A stretch of DNA of 57,694 nt from Desulfarculales bacterium (GCA_031267815.1 JAIRYI010000044.1:1-57694); one strand, 5' to 3'; positions 24,774-33,068 are shown, numbered from the stretch's first letter. Program-made: numbers and translations. The notes: generated from the sequence alone by a model not told the origin.

Positions 24774-25277
24774 TTACGCTTCCTTATCCTGCGCCGTTTT
24801 ATCGGGACGCTGCTTAAGGATGGAGACAAGAACCTGGATCTGGCGGAGGGCGCACAGGCTCAAACCCAGAGGCATGACCATGTAAATTATCCACATGGGC
24901 AGATGCATCCCCGAGGAGTGCTGGCCGGTGGCGTATATTTTCAAAGTTATGGTCAGAGATACCCAAGCCAGGGCAAAAAACATCGCCGCGGTGATGATGA
25001 TGGTGAATGTTTCCACAACCCGTTGTAAACCCGGCGGCAGCATGGCCACAAAAGCGCTCACCCCCAGATGCACGCGCCGCCGCACCCCGATGCTTATGCC
25101 GATGAACACGCTGGCGATCATCAGGTAGCGCGCGGCTTCATCGCCGTAAATAAAAGTAATCCCCAGCACGTACCGGCACAAAACCGACCACAGCACCACC
25201 ACCGTCATGATGAGGTAGGCGGCCACCGTGAATCCCTCTTCCAGCCTGGTTAAGATGTTGTCCAATACCCGCAGCAT
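24774..25277 (-). CDS. dctQ: TRAP transporter small permease (DctQ)
   Basis: The 167-residue protein has four hydrophobic helices, a length and layout typical of DctQ, with the conserved YIDEAARYL-like segment seen as YGDEAARYLMIA near 43-54 and GVRRRVHLGV near 60-69. It pairs with DctM and the periplasmic DctP. GGGAG precedes the ATG. It lies between dctP and dctM, 41 bp after dctP. Confidence 0.9.
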   Translation of the reverse strand: MLRVLDNILTRLEEGFTVAAYLIMTVVVLWSVLCRYVLGITFIYGDEAARYLMIASVFIGISIGVRRRVHLGVSAFVAMLPPGLQRVVETFTIIITAAMFFALAWVSLTITLKIYATGQHSSGMHLPMWIIYMVMPLGLSLCALRQIQVLVSILKQRPDKTAQDKEA

Positions 25278-25318
25278 AATTACTCCCTTTTGCCTGCTGT
25301 AGGGCGCAAATTCCGGAT

Positions 25319-26329
25319 TTAATCCGTATTCGCTTTGACTATGGCGGTGATGGCGTCGTAGAGGCCCTGGTCCAGGTCTTTGCCGATATGGGCGTCATAG
25401 ACCGGCTGAATAGCGGCCCGCCATTCAGCGGCGTCCACTTCAATGATTTCCTTGCCCATAGCCTTAATTTCCGCTTCCGCTTTCACATTGGCCTCTTCCA
25501 GCAGCCGGCGCTCATAGGCCATGGCTATTTGGGATGACTGAGTGATAATGTCCCGAATATCGGCCGGCGCTTCGTCCCAGATCTGTTTGCTCATCAGGAG
25601 GGGGGAAACGGTATAGAGCTGATTGGCTTTGACAATATATTGGGAGGCTTCATCGTGCTTGGCCGAGTGCAGGTTGACCAGGGTGGTGGTGGACATGTCG
25701 CAGGTGCCCTGCTCCAGGGAGGTGTAGATGTCTCCCCAGGGAATGTGTACCGGGGTGGCTTGCAGGATTTCGTAAGTTTCAATATGGAACTGGTTGTCAT
25801 TAACCCGGATTTTCAGACCCCTGACGTCGGCCGGGTGCTGTACCCGTTTGTTGCCGTAAATGGTGTACATGCCATTTTCCCAGTAGTCAATGCCTTTAAT
25901 GCCGATTTCGTCCAGACCGTCCAGGAGACGGCGGCCAATGGGGCTGTCCACTACCGCCCGCCCGGCCTTGACGCTGGGAATCAGATAGTGCATGTCCAGG
26001 ATATTCTGGGATTTGGTGAAATTGGCCAGAGAACCGGAACTGATGATAGTGAAGTCAAGAGTGCCCATTTGGAGGCTTTCAATGGCTTCTCTCTCCTGGC
26101 CCAGCTTGCCGCTGGGGAAAATGGTCAGTTGAATCCGGCCGTTGCTGCGGCCGGCCAATTCCTCGCCGAATTTTTGCAGGGCGATTGACCAGGGATGGTC
26201 CGGGGCGAGAACATGTCCGACCTTCCAGTCATATTTCGGGGCGGCCATCCCTGCCGCCGCTGTTCCCAGACAAAGGCCCGCCGTGACCGCAACCAGCAGC
26301 AATATGCCTTTTACGCTCATTTTTTTCAT
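25319..26329 (-). CDS. dctP: TRAP transporter substrate-binding protein (DctP)
   Basis: The 336-residue protein has an N-terminal signal peptide (KK, hydrophobic core at about 8-22, cleavage near AAAGMAAP at 24-31). The mature part shows DctP features: GHVLAPDHPWSIALQKF, then FPSGKLGQEREAIESLQMG at about 71-89, and R172 in LKIRVND, which in this family clamps the substrate carboxylate. An acidic ligand is therefore likely. GGGGGAG precedes the ATG. It is the first gene of the operon, about 77 nt downstream of the predicted sigma-54 start. Confidence 0.92.
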   Translation of the reverse strand: MKKMSVKGILLLVAVTAGLCLGTAAAGMAAPKYDWKVGHVLAPDHPWSIALQKFGEELAGRSNGRIQLTIFPSGKLGQEREAIESLQMGTLDFTIISSGSLANFTKSQNILDMHYLIPSVKAGRAVVDSPIGRRLLDGLDEIGIKGIDYWENGMYTIYGNKRVQHPADVRGLKIRVNDNQFHIETYEILQATPVHIPWGDIYTSLEQGTCDMSTTTLVNLHSAKHDEASQYIVKANQLYTVSPLLMSKQIWDEAPADIRDIITQSSQIAMAYERRLLEEANVKAEAEIKAMGKEIIEVDAAEWRAAIQPVYDAHIGKDLDQGLYDAITAIVKANTD

Positions 26330-26417
26330 AATACTCCCCCTTATTTAGTTGTTATAATGATGCAACGGTTCAAAAGACTTTATGAGATTGGCCTGAAGAT
26401 ACAGTTTTTAAAGATCA

Positions 26418-26433
26418 GCAAGAGGAATGCCAA
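26418..26433 (-). promoter_or_regulatory. Sigma-54 promoter of the dctPQM-catabolic operon
   Basis: On the - strand the sequence reads TTGGCATTCCTCTTGC. The -24 GG and -12 GC elements are exactly 10 bp apart, close to the consensus TTGGCAC-N5-TTGC. Predicted start near 26406, about 77 nt before dctP. Confidence 0.8.
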
Positions 26434-26511
26434 TTTTTATTTTTTGCCTAACCAGGTGAAATATTGAATAAAGTATATAGGGCCGGATGCGGCTCAGGTT
26501 GAGTTATTTTT

Positions 26512-26525
26512 ATAAATCGATTTAT
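26512..26525. promoter_or_regulatory. 14-bp perfect palindrome, candidate upstream activator site
   Basis: ATAAATCGATTTAT is a perfect palindrome about 85-90 bp upstream of the -24 element, a usual distance for sigma-54 activator sites. A further half-site AAATCG lies at 26529-26534, and GTTGAGT/ACTCAAC arms flank it at 26498 and 26554. Binding by the operon's activator is inferred. Confidence 0.45.
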
Positions 26526-26676
26526 TTTTAAATCGCCGCAGAGGTAAATATACACTCAACAGATTGAAATAAATATAAATAGAGGCTTATGATACATAAT
26601 TCTATCACTGCTAAAAATTTAACCATTTATTCATATTGCCCGTCAAGGCCGCGCCCTGTCCGGACAGAAAAAAGAT

Positions 26677-26710
26677 CACCCCGGAGCGGCCCGTCGGCTG
26701 CTCCGGGGTG
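26677..26710 (-). terminator. Orphan hairpin followed by a T-run on the - strand
   Basis: CACCCCGGAGC at 26677-26687 pairs perfectly with GCTCCGGGGTG at 26700-26710. On the - strand ATCTTTTTTCTG follows, giving a good Rho-independent terminator, but no annotated gene lies upstream on that strand. On the + strand only GGTTTAGTTTC follows. Confidence 0.6.
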
Positions 26711-27028
26711 GGTTTAGTTTCTTAGCTGGCGCTAAGGGTTGGGGCCCGCTGTTTTTTTATACCCGGCAGATCCCCTCGCGTTGGGGCGGCATATAGCGCC
26801 GCCGGTGACCGGGTGATGATTTCAGGGCCCGTAATACGCGCATGGCTGCGGCGAGAAAAATCTTTTGTTTTTAAGTGGAATCACCAACATAATGTGCATA
26901 TAATCCGGCATTTTTCACCTCCGTGTGTTTTATCCCAAGTTCTTATGCTCAAGCCAACCATCCCTGGTTTGCCGGCATTGCTTACATCACCTTAATCGGA
27001 ATTTTTGCCGGGGGCTTTAAATAAAAAA

Positions 27029-27056
27029 TTGATAGTATTATAAATAGTATTATAAT
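27029..27056 (+). promoter_or_regulatory. Sigma-70 promoter for pheA
   Basis: TTGATA, a 16-bp spacer and TATAAT form a near-consensus promoter. It overlaps two adjacent 12-bp repeats (ATAGTATTATAA at 27032-27043 and 27044-27055). The start near 27063 leaves a leader of about 178 nt. Confidence 0.75.
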
Positions 27057-27240
27057 AGGTTGTAATAATTGCTATTTGTCGGGACGCTCAATTCGCCCCG
27101 GAATACGCCCGTAAAAAGGGCGGAAAGAGGGATGGGGGCGGGCCAGGCAGCCTTGATAAGTAGCGCGGATTTTCCGGAACCCGTGTTTGGCCGGCCAGGG
27201 TTTCAAGCCGGGTGGGATAAGGGGACAGCGGAGGACTGAA

Positions 27241-28320
27241 ATGGGTGATTGGGATAAAATCAGAGATGAAATAGATCTTCTGGACAAAGATATATTAAAG
27301 CTCCTCAATATGCGGGCGCGCCGGGTCATGGAGGCGGGACGCGTTGAGCAGACCGGGGCCGGGTCTTTGTTTTCGTCTCTGCGCCCAGCCCGGATTGGGC
27401 GCGGCCTGCTTAAAGAAAACCGGGGGCCGCTGCCGGAAGCGGCGCTTAAATATCTTTTCGGGGAAATTGACGGGGCCTGCCTGAATATCACCGCTCCTCT
27501 AAAGGTGGCGGTGCTGGGGCCGGAAGGGTCTTTTTGTCATCAGGCGGCCGCGCGTTATTTCGGCGCCTCCAGCCAGTTCAGGCCTTTGCCCTCCATTGTG
27601 GATGTATTCGCGGAATTGGACCGCGATTACTGCCATGTGGGAGTGGTCCCGGTGGAAAATTCCAGCGAGTGCGAAACCGATTCCACTCTGGATCAATTTT
27701 TTATCTCGCCGCTCAAAATCTGCGGGGAAGTTTACGCTCCCAGCCATCCGGCCCTTTTTTCCGGCAGCGAATCACTGGCCGCCATTTCCGATATCTATGC
27801 CAATCCCATTACCTTAAGCTTGTGCCGGGGCTGGCTCAGCCGCAATCTCCCCTATGCCCGGGTCCATGAAAGGGCCGGAGTGAACGCGGCGGTGGACAGC
27901 ATTCTGGACAAGCCCCAGGCGGCCGCGCTGGGCAGCCGCCTGGCCGCTAATCTGGCCAAACTCAACATTCTGGCCGCTGATATAGCCGATCAAAAGCTGG
28001 GCCTGACCCGTTTTCTGGTGCTGGGCCGGCAAAGCCCGCCGCCCAGCGGCGGGGATAAAACTTCCATTTTGTTCACCATGACCCATAAACCGGGATTCTT
28101 GTATGAAGCGCTGGGTTATCTGCGCGCTTTGAACCTGACCAGAATAGAATCCCGCCCCTCTCTGGATGAGTCCTGGAATTATTCCCTTTTTGTGGATATG
28201 GACGGCCATGTCAGCGACCGGGAAGTGGATCTGGCCCTGCAAGGGCTGTCCGCTTACGCCGCGGGATTCAAAATTCTGGGATCTTATCCCAAAGGCGAAA
28301 TCCTTGCCGGTAAAGAGTGA
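27241..28320 (+). CDS. pheA: Bifunctional chorismate mutase / prephenate dehydratase (P-protein)
   Basis: The 359-residue protein has an AroQ-type chorismate mutase N-terminus (residues 1-80, IRDEIDLLDKDILKLLNMR). A prephenate dehydratase domain (88-270) and a C-terminal ACT domain (about 280-345) follow. Dehydratase motifs are GPEGSFCHQAA, VPVENSSEC and TRFLVLG; the first two deviate from the usual GPxGTFS and VPxENS-x-x-G. The ACT domain has the phenylalanine-sensing ESRPS (in LNLTRIESRPS), so feedback inhibition is likely. The start is the ATG at 27241 after GGAGG. Chorismate is converted to prephenate and then phenylpyruvate. Confidence 0.92.
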   Translation: MGDWDKIRDEIDLLDKDILKLLNMRARRVMEAGRVEQTGAGSLFSSLRPARIGRGLLKENRGPLPEAALKYLFGEIDGACLNITAPLKVAVLGPEGSFCHQAAARYFGASSQFRPLPSIVDVFAELDRDYCHVGVVPVENSSECETDSTLDQFFISPLKICGEVYAPSHPALFSGSESLAAISDIYANPITLSLCRGWLSRNLPYARVHERAGVNAAVDSILDKPQAAALGSRLAANLAKLNILAADIADQKLGLTRFLVLGRQSPPPSGGDKTSILFTMTHKPGFLYEALGYLRALNLTRIESRPSLDESWNYSLFVDMDGHVSDREVDLALQGLSAYAAGFKILGSYPKGEILAGKE

Positions 28321-28567
28321 GAATGAAGCCTTCAGGAGAAATTTTGTCATAATAGGCCAGAATATCGCAGTCGCATGATATTATTATAAAGTTTATTATA
28401 AATGCGGGCAGGGGCACGCTCCGAACTGGTAAGCGCGTCCATATGTGGATATAATAATTTTATGAAAGATATTAAAGTGATTTTGTTCCCGTTGGCGTGC
28501 GCAAGGATGGCAGTGAAAATTAAGAACCAAGAAATCGCATATTCTTTATCAAGAGAGGACGATTAGC
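28321..28567 (+). other. Upstream region of the chemosensory operon
   Basis: This 247-bp AT-rich gap separates pheA from the first STAS gene. A TATAAT at 28450-28455 is the best -10, with a weak CTGGTA 18 bp upstream. No sigma-54 site was found. The gene start is preceded by GAGAGGA. Confidence 0.3.
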
Positions 28568-28879
28568 ATGGATTTGAAGATCAGCACTCAGGATAATAAA
28601 GTCGTGGTCAATGTTGTGGGCAGTATTGACGAAAGAGGAGCGGAAGAGCTTAAACGGCATATTTTGGGACTGGATGTCAGCAAGACTAAAGATATTGTTT
28701 TTGATTTCAGCGGGGTAACTTTTATCGGCAGCGCCGGGATCGGTAAGCTTCTGCTGTTTTACCGCAACGTGGCCGGTCTGGGGGGGCAGATTACTATCGA
28801 AAACATGTCCAAGGATATTTTTACCATGTTTAAAGTGGTGAAGCTGGACAAAATATTCAACATTAACCCGGCGAAATAA
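28568..28879 (+). CDS. STAS-domain anti-sigma factor antagonist (SpoIIAA/RsbV-like)
   Basis: The 103-residue protein is one STAS domain. The regulatory serine is in place: FIGSAGIGKLL near residue 58, preceded by IVFDFSGV. In partner-switching systems this serine is phosphorylated by an HATPase kinase and dephosphorylated by a PP2C phosphatase. Both enzyme types are encoded at the end of this same operon, so a complete switch is present except for its target. GAGAGGA precedes the ATG. Confidence 0.88.
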   Translation: MDLKISTQDNKVVVNVVGSIDERGAEELKRHILGLDVSKTKDIVFDFSGVTFIGSAGIGKLLLFYRNVAGLGGQITIENMSKDIFTMFKVVKLDKIFNINPAK

Positions 28880-28884
28880 TAACC

Positions 28885-29172
28885 ATGCTGACCATTGAAA
28901 TTAAAGACCATACATTGTATCTGAACGGCGCTTTACAAGTGCATCATTTGGAGGGAATTAAGGGCGAATTAGTGGACTTGGCCGCTGAAGACGAATCTGT
29001 TACCGTCGATCTCTCCGGGATAGAAGAGATGGATATGGCCGGCCTGCAAATGCTTTTATCATTTTTACGCTCGCGCAAAAATGAGACCAGAGTTACAGGC
29101 ATAACCGCGGATATGGCCAGGGCGTTGGAAATTACTGGACTTAAGCCCCATATGGCGCCATATATGCGGTGA
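28885..29172 (+). CDS. Second STAS-domain protein, lacking the phosphorylatable serine
   Basis: The 95-residue STAS domain starts 5 bp after the first. In the phosphorylation loop the sequence reads EEMDMAGLQMLL where the first STAS protein has FIGSAGIGKLL, so the usual serine is methionine. It may be a constitutive partner or scaffold, or resemble MlaB-type STAS proteins that are not phosphorylated there. Its place between an RsbV-like protein and CheY suggests it works in the same complex; this is inference. Confidence 0.8.
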   Translation: MLTIEIKDHTLYLNGALQVHHLEGIKGELVDLAAEDESVTVDLSGIEEMDMAGLQMLLSFLRSRKNETRVTGITADMARALEITGLKPHMAPYMR

Positions 29173-29191
29173 GCCCTGGGCTGGAGCAATT

Positions 29192-29581
29192 ATGAGTAAC
29201 AAAACAATTCTGATCGTGGATGATTCCGCCACATTGCGCATGTCGGTGGAAATGACCTTAAACCCTCTGGGCTATAACATTGTCCAGGCTGTCAACGGCA
29301 AAGACGGGCTTCAAACCCTGGATGATCTTGACGCCCATGGTCAGGTTCCGGATATGATAATCAGCGATATCAATATGCCTGTCATGGGGGGCATAGAATT
29401 TATCAAAGAGGTTAAAAATACCAAATTCCGTTATTTGCCCATATTAGTCCTCACCACGGAAAGGGAAGAGAGTAAAAAAAGAGAAGGTCAGCAGGCTGGA
29501 GCGTCAGGCTGGCTGGTCAAGCCTTTTCAGCCCCAGACCCTGATTGCGGTAGTCAAAAAATTTACCCGAACCCTCTCTTAA
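29192..29581 (+). CDS. cheY: CheY-like single-domain response regulator
   Basis: The 129-residue receiver has the acidic pair D10-D11 (IVDDS), the phosphoacceptor D59 (IISDINMPVMGG), T86-region LTTEREE, and K near 109 (WLVKPFQP). There is no output domain. It lies 18 bp before cheA and is presumably its diffusible phosphorylation target. Whether it binds a flagellar motor cannot be known, as no flagellar gene is in the window. Confidence 0.88.
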   Translation: MSNKTILIVDDSATLRMSVEMTLNPLGYNIVQAVNGKDGLQTLDDLDAHGQVPDMIISDINMPVMGGIEFIKEVKNTKFRYLPILVLTTEREESKKREGQQAGASGWLVKPFQPQTLIAVVKKFTRTLS

Positions 29582-29599
29582 AAAAGGCGTCCATTAATT

Positions 29600-31666
29600 A
29601 TGGAAGACAAGCTGTTAAATATATTTTACGATGAGAGCGCGGAAATCATCGATACCCTGGAAAAGGGTTTGGTGGAACTTGAAGGCAGCGATGACCCTGA
29701 AGAAATAAACGCGGTTTTTCGCGCCGCCCATACCCTCAAGGGCAATGCCGGCATAGTAGGGTTCAGTGATTTGGTCGATCTTACCCATCTTATGGAAGGG
29801 CTGCTGGATAAAATGCGCGCGGGCGTATTCCAGCCTGACGCCGCCAATGTAGGTTTGCTGCTGTCAGGAGTTGACGCTTTGAAAGTGCTTATCCACGGCT
29901 ACATAGCCGGAGACCCTCCCCAGCGTCCCCAGGATCTGATGGAGCTGATGGCCCAGCGCCTGGGCGAGGAGGTCCCCCATTCTTTCCCCGGCGACGATCA
30001 AAAAAACCGGACTGATCAATCGGGGACGGAGCAGGAATTATCCGGACAATTTCATATCAGCCTGCGTTTATCCAGGGAGGTGCTAGGCACAGGCAGCGAC
30101 CCGCTGCAACTTTTTCTGGAATTGGAAGAAATGGGAAGCTTCAGCCGGGTGGAGTGCCATATTGAGGAGTTGCCCCACATAGAAGACCTGGCAGTGGACG
30201 GACTCTATCTTTATTGGGACATCTGGATGAATTCCCAGCGTGATCAGGATGAAATCAGCGAGGTGTTCGTATTTCTGCAGGACCGCGCGGAAGTTAACGT
30301 GGAAAAAGCTGAAGGAAAGACGGAGACTGACTCCGCGGCCGCTCCTGATGTTACGGAGGTAAAAGCACCTCCGGGCGCCGTCCCCGCGCCGCCGCCTCGG
30401 GCTGACGAAAAAAACGGCCGGCCGGAAAACAGGCCCGCGGGTCCGGGCGGGGAAAAGCCTGCCCCCCCCCCTGCCCCTAAAGCGCCCGCTCATCCTGCCG
30501 CCTCCAGCGCGGCCACCATCCGGGTGGAAACCGACAAGCTGGATAAACTGGTCAACCTGGTGGGAGAGCTGGTGATAGGCGCGGCCCGGGTCAATCAGAT
30601 TGCCGGAATGATTCATTCTCAGGAATTATCCAGCGCGGTGGAAAGTTTGGGCCACATCAGCCGTGATCTGCAGGAACAGGTTATGCGGGTGCGCATGATA
30701 GCGGTGGAAGGCACTTTTTCCCGTTTCCAGAGAGTGGTGCGTGATTTGGCCGCCGAGCTGGGTAAAAAGATCCGCCTGCAGATGAGCGGCACAGAGACCG
30801 AGCTGGATAAAAATGTCATTGAGCAGATAGCCGATCCCCTGAAACATTTAATTCGCAACAGCGCCGATCACGGCCTGGAAACACCCCAGGAGCGCCTGGC
30901 CGCGGGCAAGCCCGAACAAGGAACTATCTGGCTTAAGGCTTATCAGCAGGAGGGGAAGATCATTATTGAAGTGGCTGACGACGGCGCCGGCATCAACCGG
31001 GAAAAGGTTATGAAGAAGGCGGCTGAAAAAGGCTGGGTCACCGCGGACAGCCAGATCAGCGATTCAGAAGTATTCGCTTTCATGTTTCAGCCTGGCTTCA
31101 GCACCGCCGACAAGGTCAGCGAAGTGTCGGGGCGGGGTGTGGGCCTGGATGTGGTGCGCCAGAATATTGAGTCTCTGCGCGGTTCTGTGGAAGTGGAATC
31201 CAAACACGGTCAGGGCACTACCTTCCGCATTAAGCTGCCCCTGACCCTGGCTATTATTGACGGCATGACCGTGAGCGTGGGCAAAGAAATTATCACCATT
31301 CCCCTTTTATCCATTGTGGAATCCCTGCGCCCGACCACTTCTGACCTCATAGTAGTTGAAAACAAAGGTGAGCTGGTGAGCGTGCGGGGAGAATTTCTGC
31401 CCCTGGTCCGCCTTTACAAAGTGTTCGGTTTTGAGACCGAGCGCACCGACGCCACGGCCGCTCTGGTGGTTATTATTGAAAGTATTGGCCGCCGTTTCGG
31501 CATGATGGTGGATGACATCCTGGGCGAACAACAGGCGGTTATCAAAAGCCTGGAACATAATTACCAGAAAGTTCAGGGAATTACCGGGGCTACGATTTTA
31601 GGTGACGGCCGGGTTAGTCTTATTCTGGACATACATGGCCTGGAAAAGCTGGTCTTTGACTACTAA
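29600..31666 (+). CDS. cheA: Chemotaxis histidine kinase CheA
   Basis: The 688-residue kinase has an HPt domain with H44 (FRAAHTLKGNAG) and a P2-like domain (about 150-235, FHISLRLSREVLG). A Pro/Ala-rich linker leads to dimerisation helices (about 310-370). The HATPase has an N-box HLIRNSADHGLE, G1 VADDGAGI, an F-box MFQPGFST and a G2 GRGVGLDVVR. A CheW-like P5 domain lies at the C-terminus. All catalytic elements are present. It autophosphorylates at H44 and should pass phosphate to CheY, CheB and possibly the two receiver-output proteins at the end of the operon. No chemoreceptor gene is nearby, so the receptor is encoded elsewhere or is not a classical MCP. Confidence 0.93.
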   Translation: MEDKLLNIFYDESAEIIDTLEKGLVELEGSDDPEEINAVFRAAHTLKGNAGIVGFSDLVDLTHLMEGLLDKMRAGVFQPDAANVGLLLSGVDALKVLIHGYIAGDPPQRPQDLMELMAQRLGEEVPHSFPGDDQKNRTDQSGTEQELSGQFHISLRLSREVLGTGSDPLQLFLELEEMGSFSRVECHIEELPHIEDLAVDGLYLYWDIWMNSQRDQDEISEVFVFLQDRAEVNVEKAEGKTETDSAAAPDVTEVKAPPGAVPAPPPRADEKNGRPENRPAGPGGEKPAPPPAPKAPAHPAASSAATIRVETDKLDKLVNLVGELVIGAARVNQIAGMIHSQELSSAVESLGHISRDLQEQVMRVRMIAVEGTFSRFQRVVRDLAAELGKKIRLQMSGTETELDKNVIEQIADPLKHLIRNSADHGLETPQERLAAGKPEQGTIWLKAYQQEGKIIIEVADDGAGINREKVMKKAAEKGWVTADSQISDSEVFAFMFQPGFSTADKVSEVSGRGVGLDVVRQNIESLRGSVEVESKHGQGTTFRIKLPLTLAIIDGMTVSVGKEIITIPLLSIVESLRPTTSDLIVVENKGELVSVRGEFLPLVRLYKVFGFETERTDATAALVVIIESIGRRFGMMVDDILGEQQAVIKSLEHNYQKVQGITGATILGDGRVSLILDIHGLEKLVFDY

Positions 31667-31682
31667 ATAATGAGGATAACGC

Positions 31683-33068
31683 ATGGGCGACTTCGATGAT
31701 ATGATCCCAGAATATGTAACCGAGTCTACCGAATTGCTGGCCGATGTTGAAAGCGGATTTCTGGCTTTGGAAGAGGGTACGGCTGACGATGAAACCATTA
31801 ATACCATATTCCGGGCTATCCATTCCATAAAAGGCGGGGCCGGATTTGTCGGGTTAAGCAAAATTGAGCATCTGGCCCATAAAATGGAAGACTTGCTTGG
31901 CCTTATCCGCAACAAGGATATGGCGGCCACTCCTCCGGTGGCCGTGGCCTTGCTGAAGGCTCTGGATGTGTTGCGGTCTCTGTTCGATAACATTGAAAAT
32001 ATGGATTCCATAGATACTCAGCCGGCCATGGATATTTTGCGTTCCGTCCTGGAAGGAGGCGCCAGCGGCGATACCCTGCAGGAACTTGACAATATCTCTT
32101 TAACCCACGAATTTTCTGATTTGCCGCATTTTGAAGTGAGTAATTATAATCTGAAAAACGCGTTTCATCAATACAATATTTTTTATCTCAAACTGGATTT
32201 GGCGCGGGTGGAGCAGCGGGGAGTCAGCCCCATGGAGCTGTTTTCCGAGATCCTCTCCATGGGAGAGGTGTTGGACGCCAATCTCAATCTGCCCCCTGCC
32301 GGGCAGGATGATGAAAATATGCCCTTAAGCGTGGATGTGCTTTATGCCACCGTGCTGGAAACGGATCTTCTGATCACAGCCTTGCATTTGGAAGAGGGAG
32401 AGTACCGGATTTTGGACGAGAAAGATTTTAAGGATGCAAGTGAAGATAATGCCTCGGAAAAACAGGCGGCCCCTCTCCCCGCCGCCGCCGCGCCGGAGAC
32501 CCCTCCGGCCCGCGGCCCTGCTTCTCCGGCGCTGAAAGAAGCTCAGGCCGTCCGTCCCTCCGCTCCCCCGCCGCCGCGCGCGGCGCCGGAGCCGGCGGAG
32601 ACTCCGCCGGCGGAGCCTGCGGATAAGGACTATCTTACTTTCCGTCTGGGCAGTGAAATTTTTTGCGTTGACATTTTGAGAGTGCAGGAAATAATCGATC
32701 TTCCCCATATGGCCAAACTGCCGCGCAGCCGCAGAGATGTGCTGGGAGTGATGAACCTGCGCGGCATGGTGGTGCCGGTATTTGATTTACGCATCCGCTT
32801 TGACCTGCCCAATGATCCCAACGCTTCGTCGGTGGTGGTGGTGATGCGGCAGAATGAGAAAATTATGGGCGGAATTGTTGATGAAGTTCATGATGTGGTG
32901 CATATAAAAGCGGACATGATCCAGCCCCCGCCCATTTTCGTGGACGGAGTTAATGAAAATAACGACGCCCGCTCTCTTTGCCTGGAAGGCGTCAGCCAGC
33001 TCAAAGATGATATAGTTATTCTTCTGAATGTTGACAGAGTGTTTGCCATTGGGGAAGTTTTTTTATGA
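31683..33068 (+). CDS. HPt / P2-like / CheW fusion protein without a kinase domain
   Basis: The 461-residue protein begins like CheA: an HPt domain with H47 (FRAIHSIKGGAG) and a P2-like segment (about 150-240, FYLKLDLARVEQRG). A Pro/Ala-rich linker at about 260-318 leads straight into a CheW domain (about 320-455, YLTFRLGSEIFCVDILRVQE, MNLRGMVVPVFDLR). The dimerisation and HATPase domains are absent. It could act as a coupling protein that also stores or relays phosphate from CheA. This occupies the cheW position in the operon. The ATG lies 16 bp after cheA, and its stop overlaps cheR as ATGA. Confidence 0.87.
   Translation: MGDFDDMIPEYVTESTELLADVESGFLALEEGTADDETINTIFRAIHSIKGGAGFVGLSKIEHLAHKMEDLLGLIRNKDMAATPPVAVALLKALDVLRSLFDNIENMDSIDTQPAMDILRSVLEGGASGDTLQELDNISLTHEFSDLPHFEVSNYNLKNAFHQYNIFYLKLDLARVEQRGVSPMELFSEILSMGEVLDANLNLPPAGQDDENMPLSVDVLYATVLETDLLITALHLEEGEYRILDEKDFKDASEDNASEKQAAPLPAAAAPETPPARGPASPALKEAQAVRPSAPPPPRAAPEPAETPPAEPADKDYLTFRLGSEIFCVDILRVQEIIDLPHMAKLPRSRRDVLGVMNLRGMVVPVFDLRIRFDLPNDPNASSVVVVMRQNEKIMGGIVDEVHDVVHIKADMIQPPPIFVDGVNENNDARSLCLEGVSQLKDDIVILLNVDRVFAIGEVFL

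Larger units (their letters stand above)
26330..27240. other. 911-bp divergent intergenic region between dctP and pheA
   Basis: No convincing gene was found. From left to right it holds the sigma-54 promoter of the dctP operon, an AT-rich stretch with a 14-bp palindrome, a GC-rich hairpin (26677-26710) followed by a T-run on the - strand, a CTTAG/CTAAG mini-hairpin near 26722-26737, a strong sigma-70 promoter for pheA, and a leader of about 178 nt with CGCCC/GGGCG. A 60-codon frame at 26813-26995 has no ribosome site or recognisable features. Confidence 0.6.

Noticed and set aside
23592..25028. 478-codon + strand frame opposite dctM and dctQ
   Set aside because: The translation is extremely rich in Gly, His, Gln and Asp, as expected for the reverse complement of membrane-protein codons.
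26813..26995. 60-codon + strand frame in the dctP-pheA gap
   Set aside because: No ribosome site and no recognisable composition.
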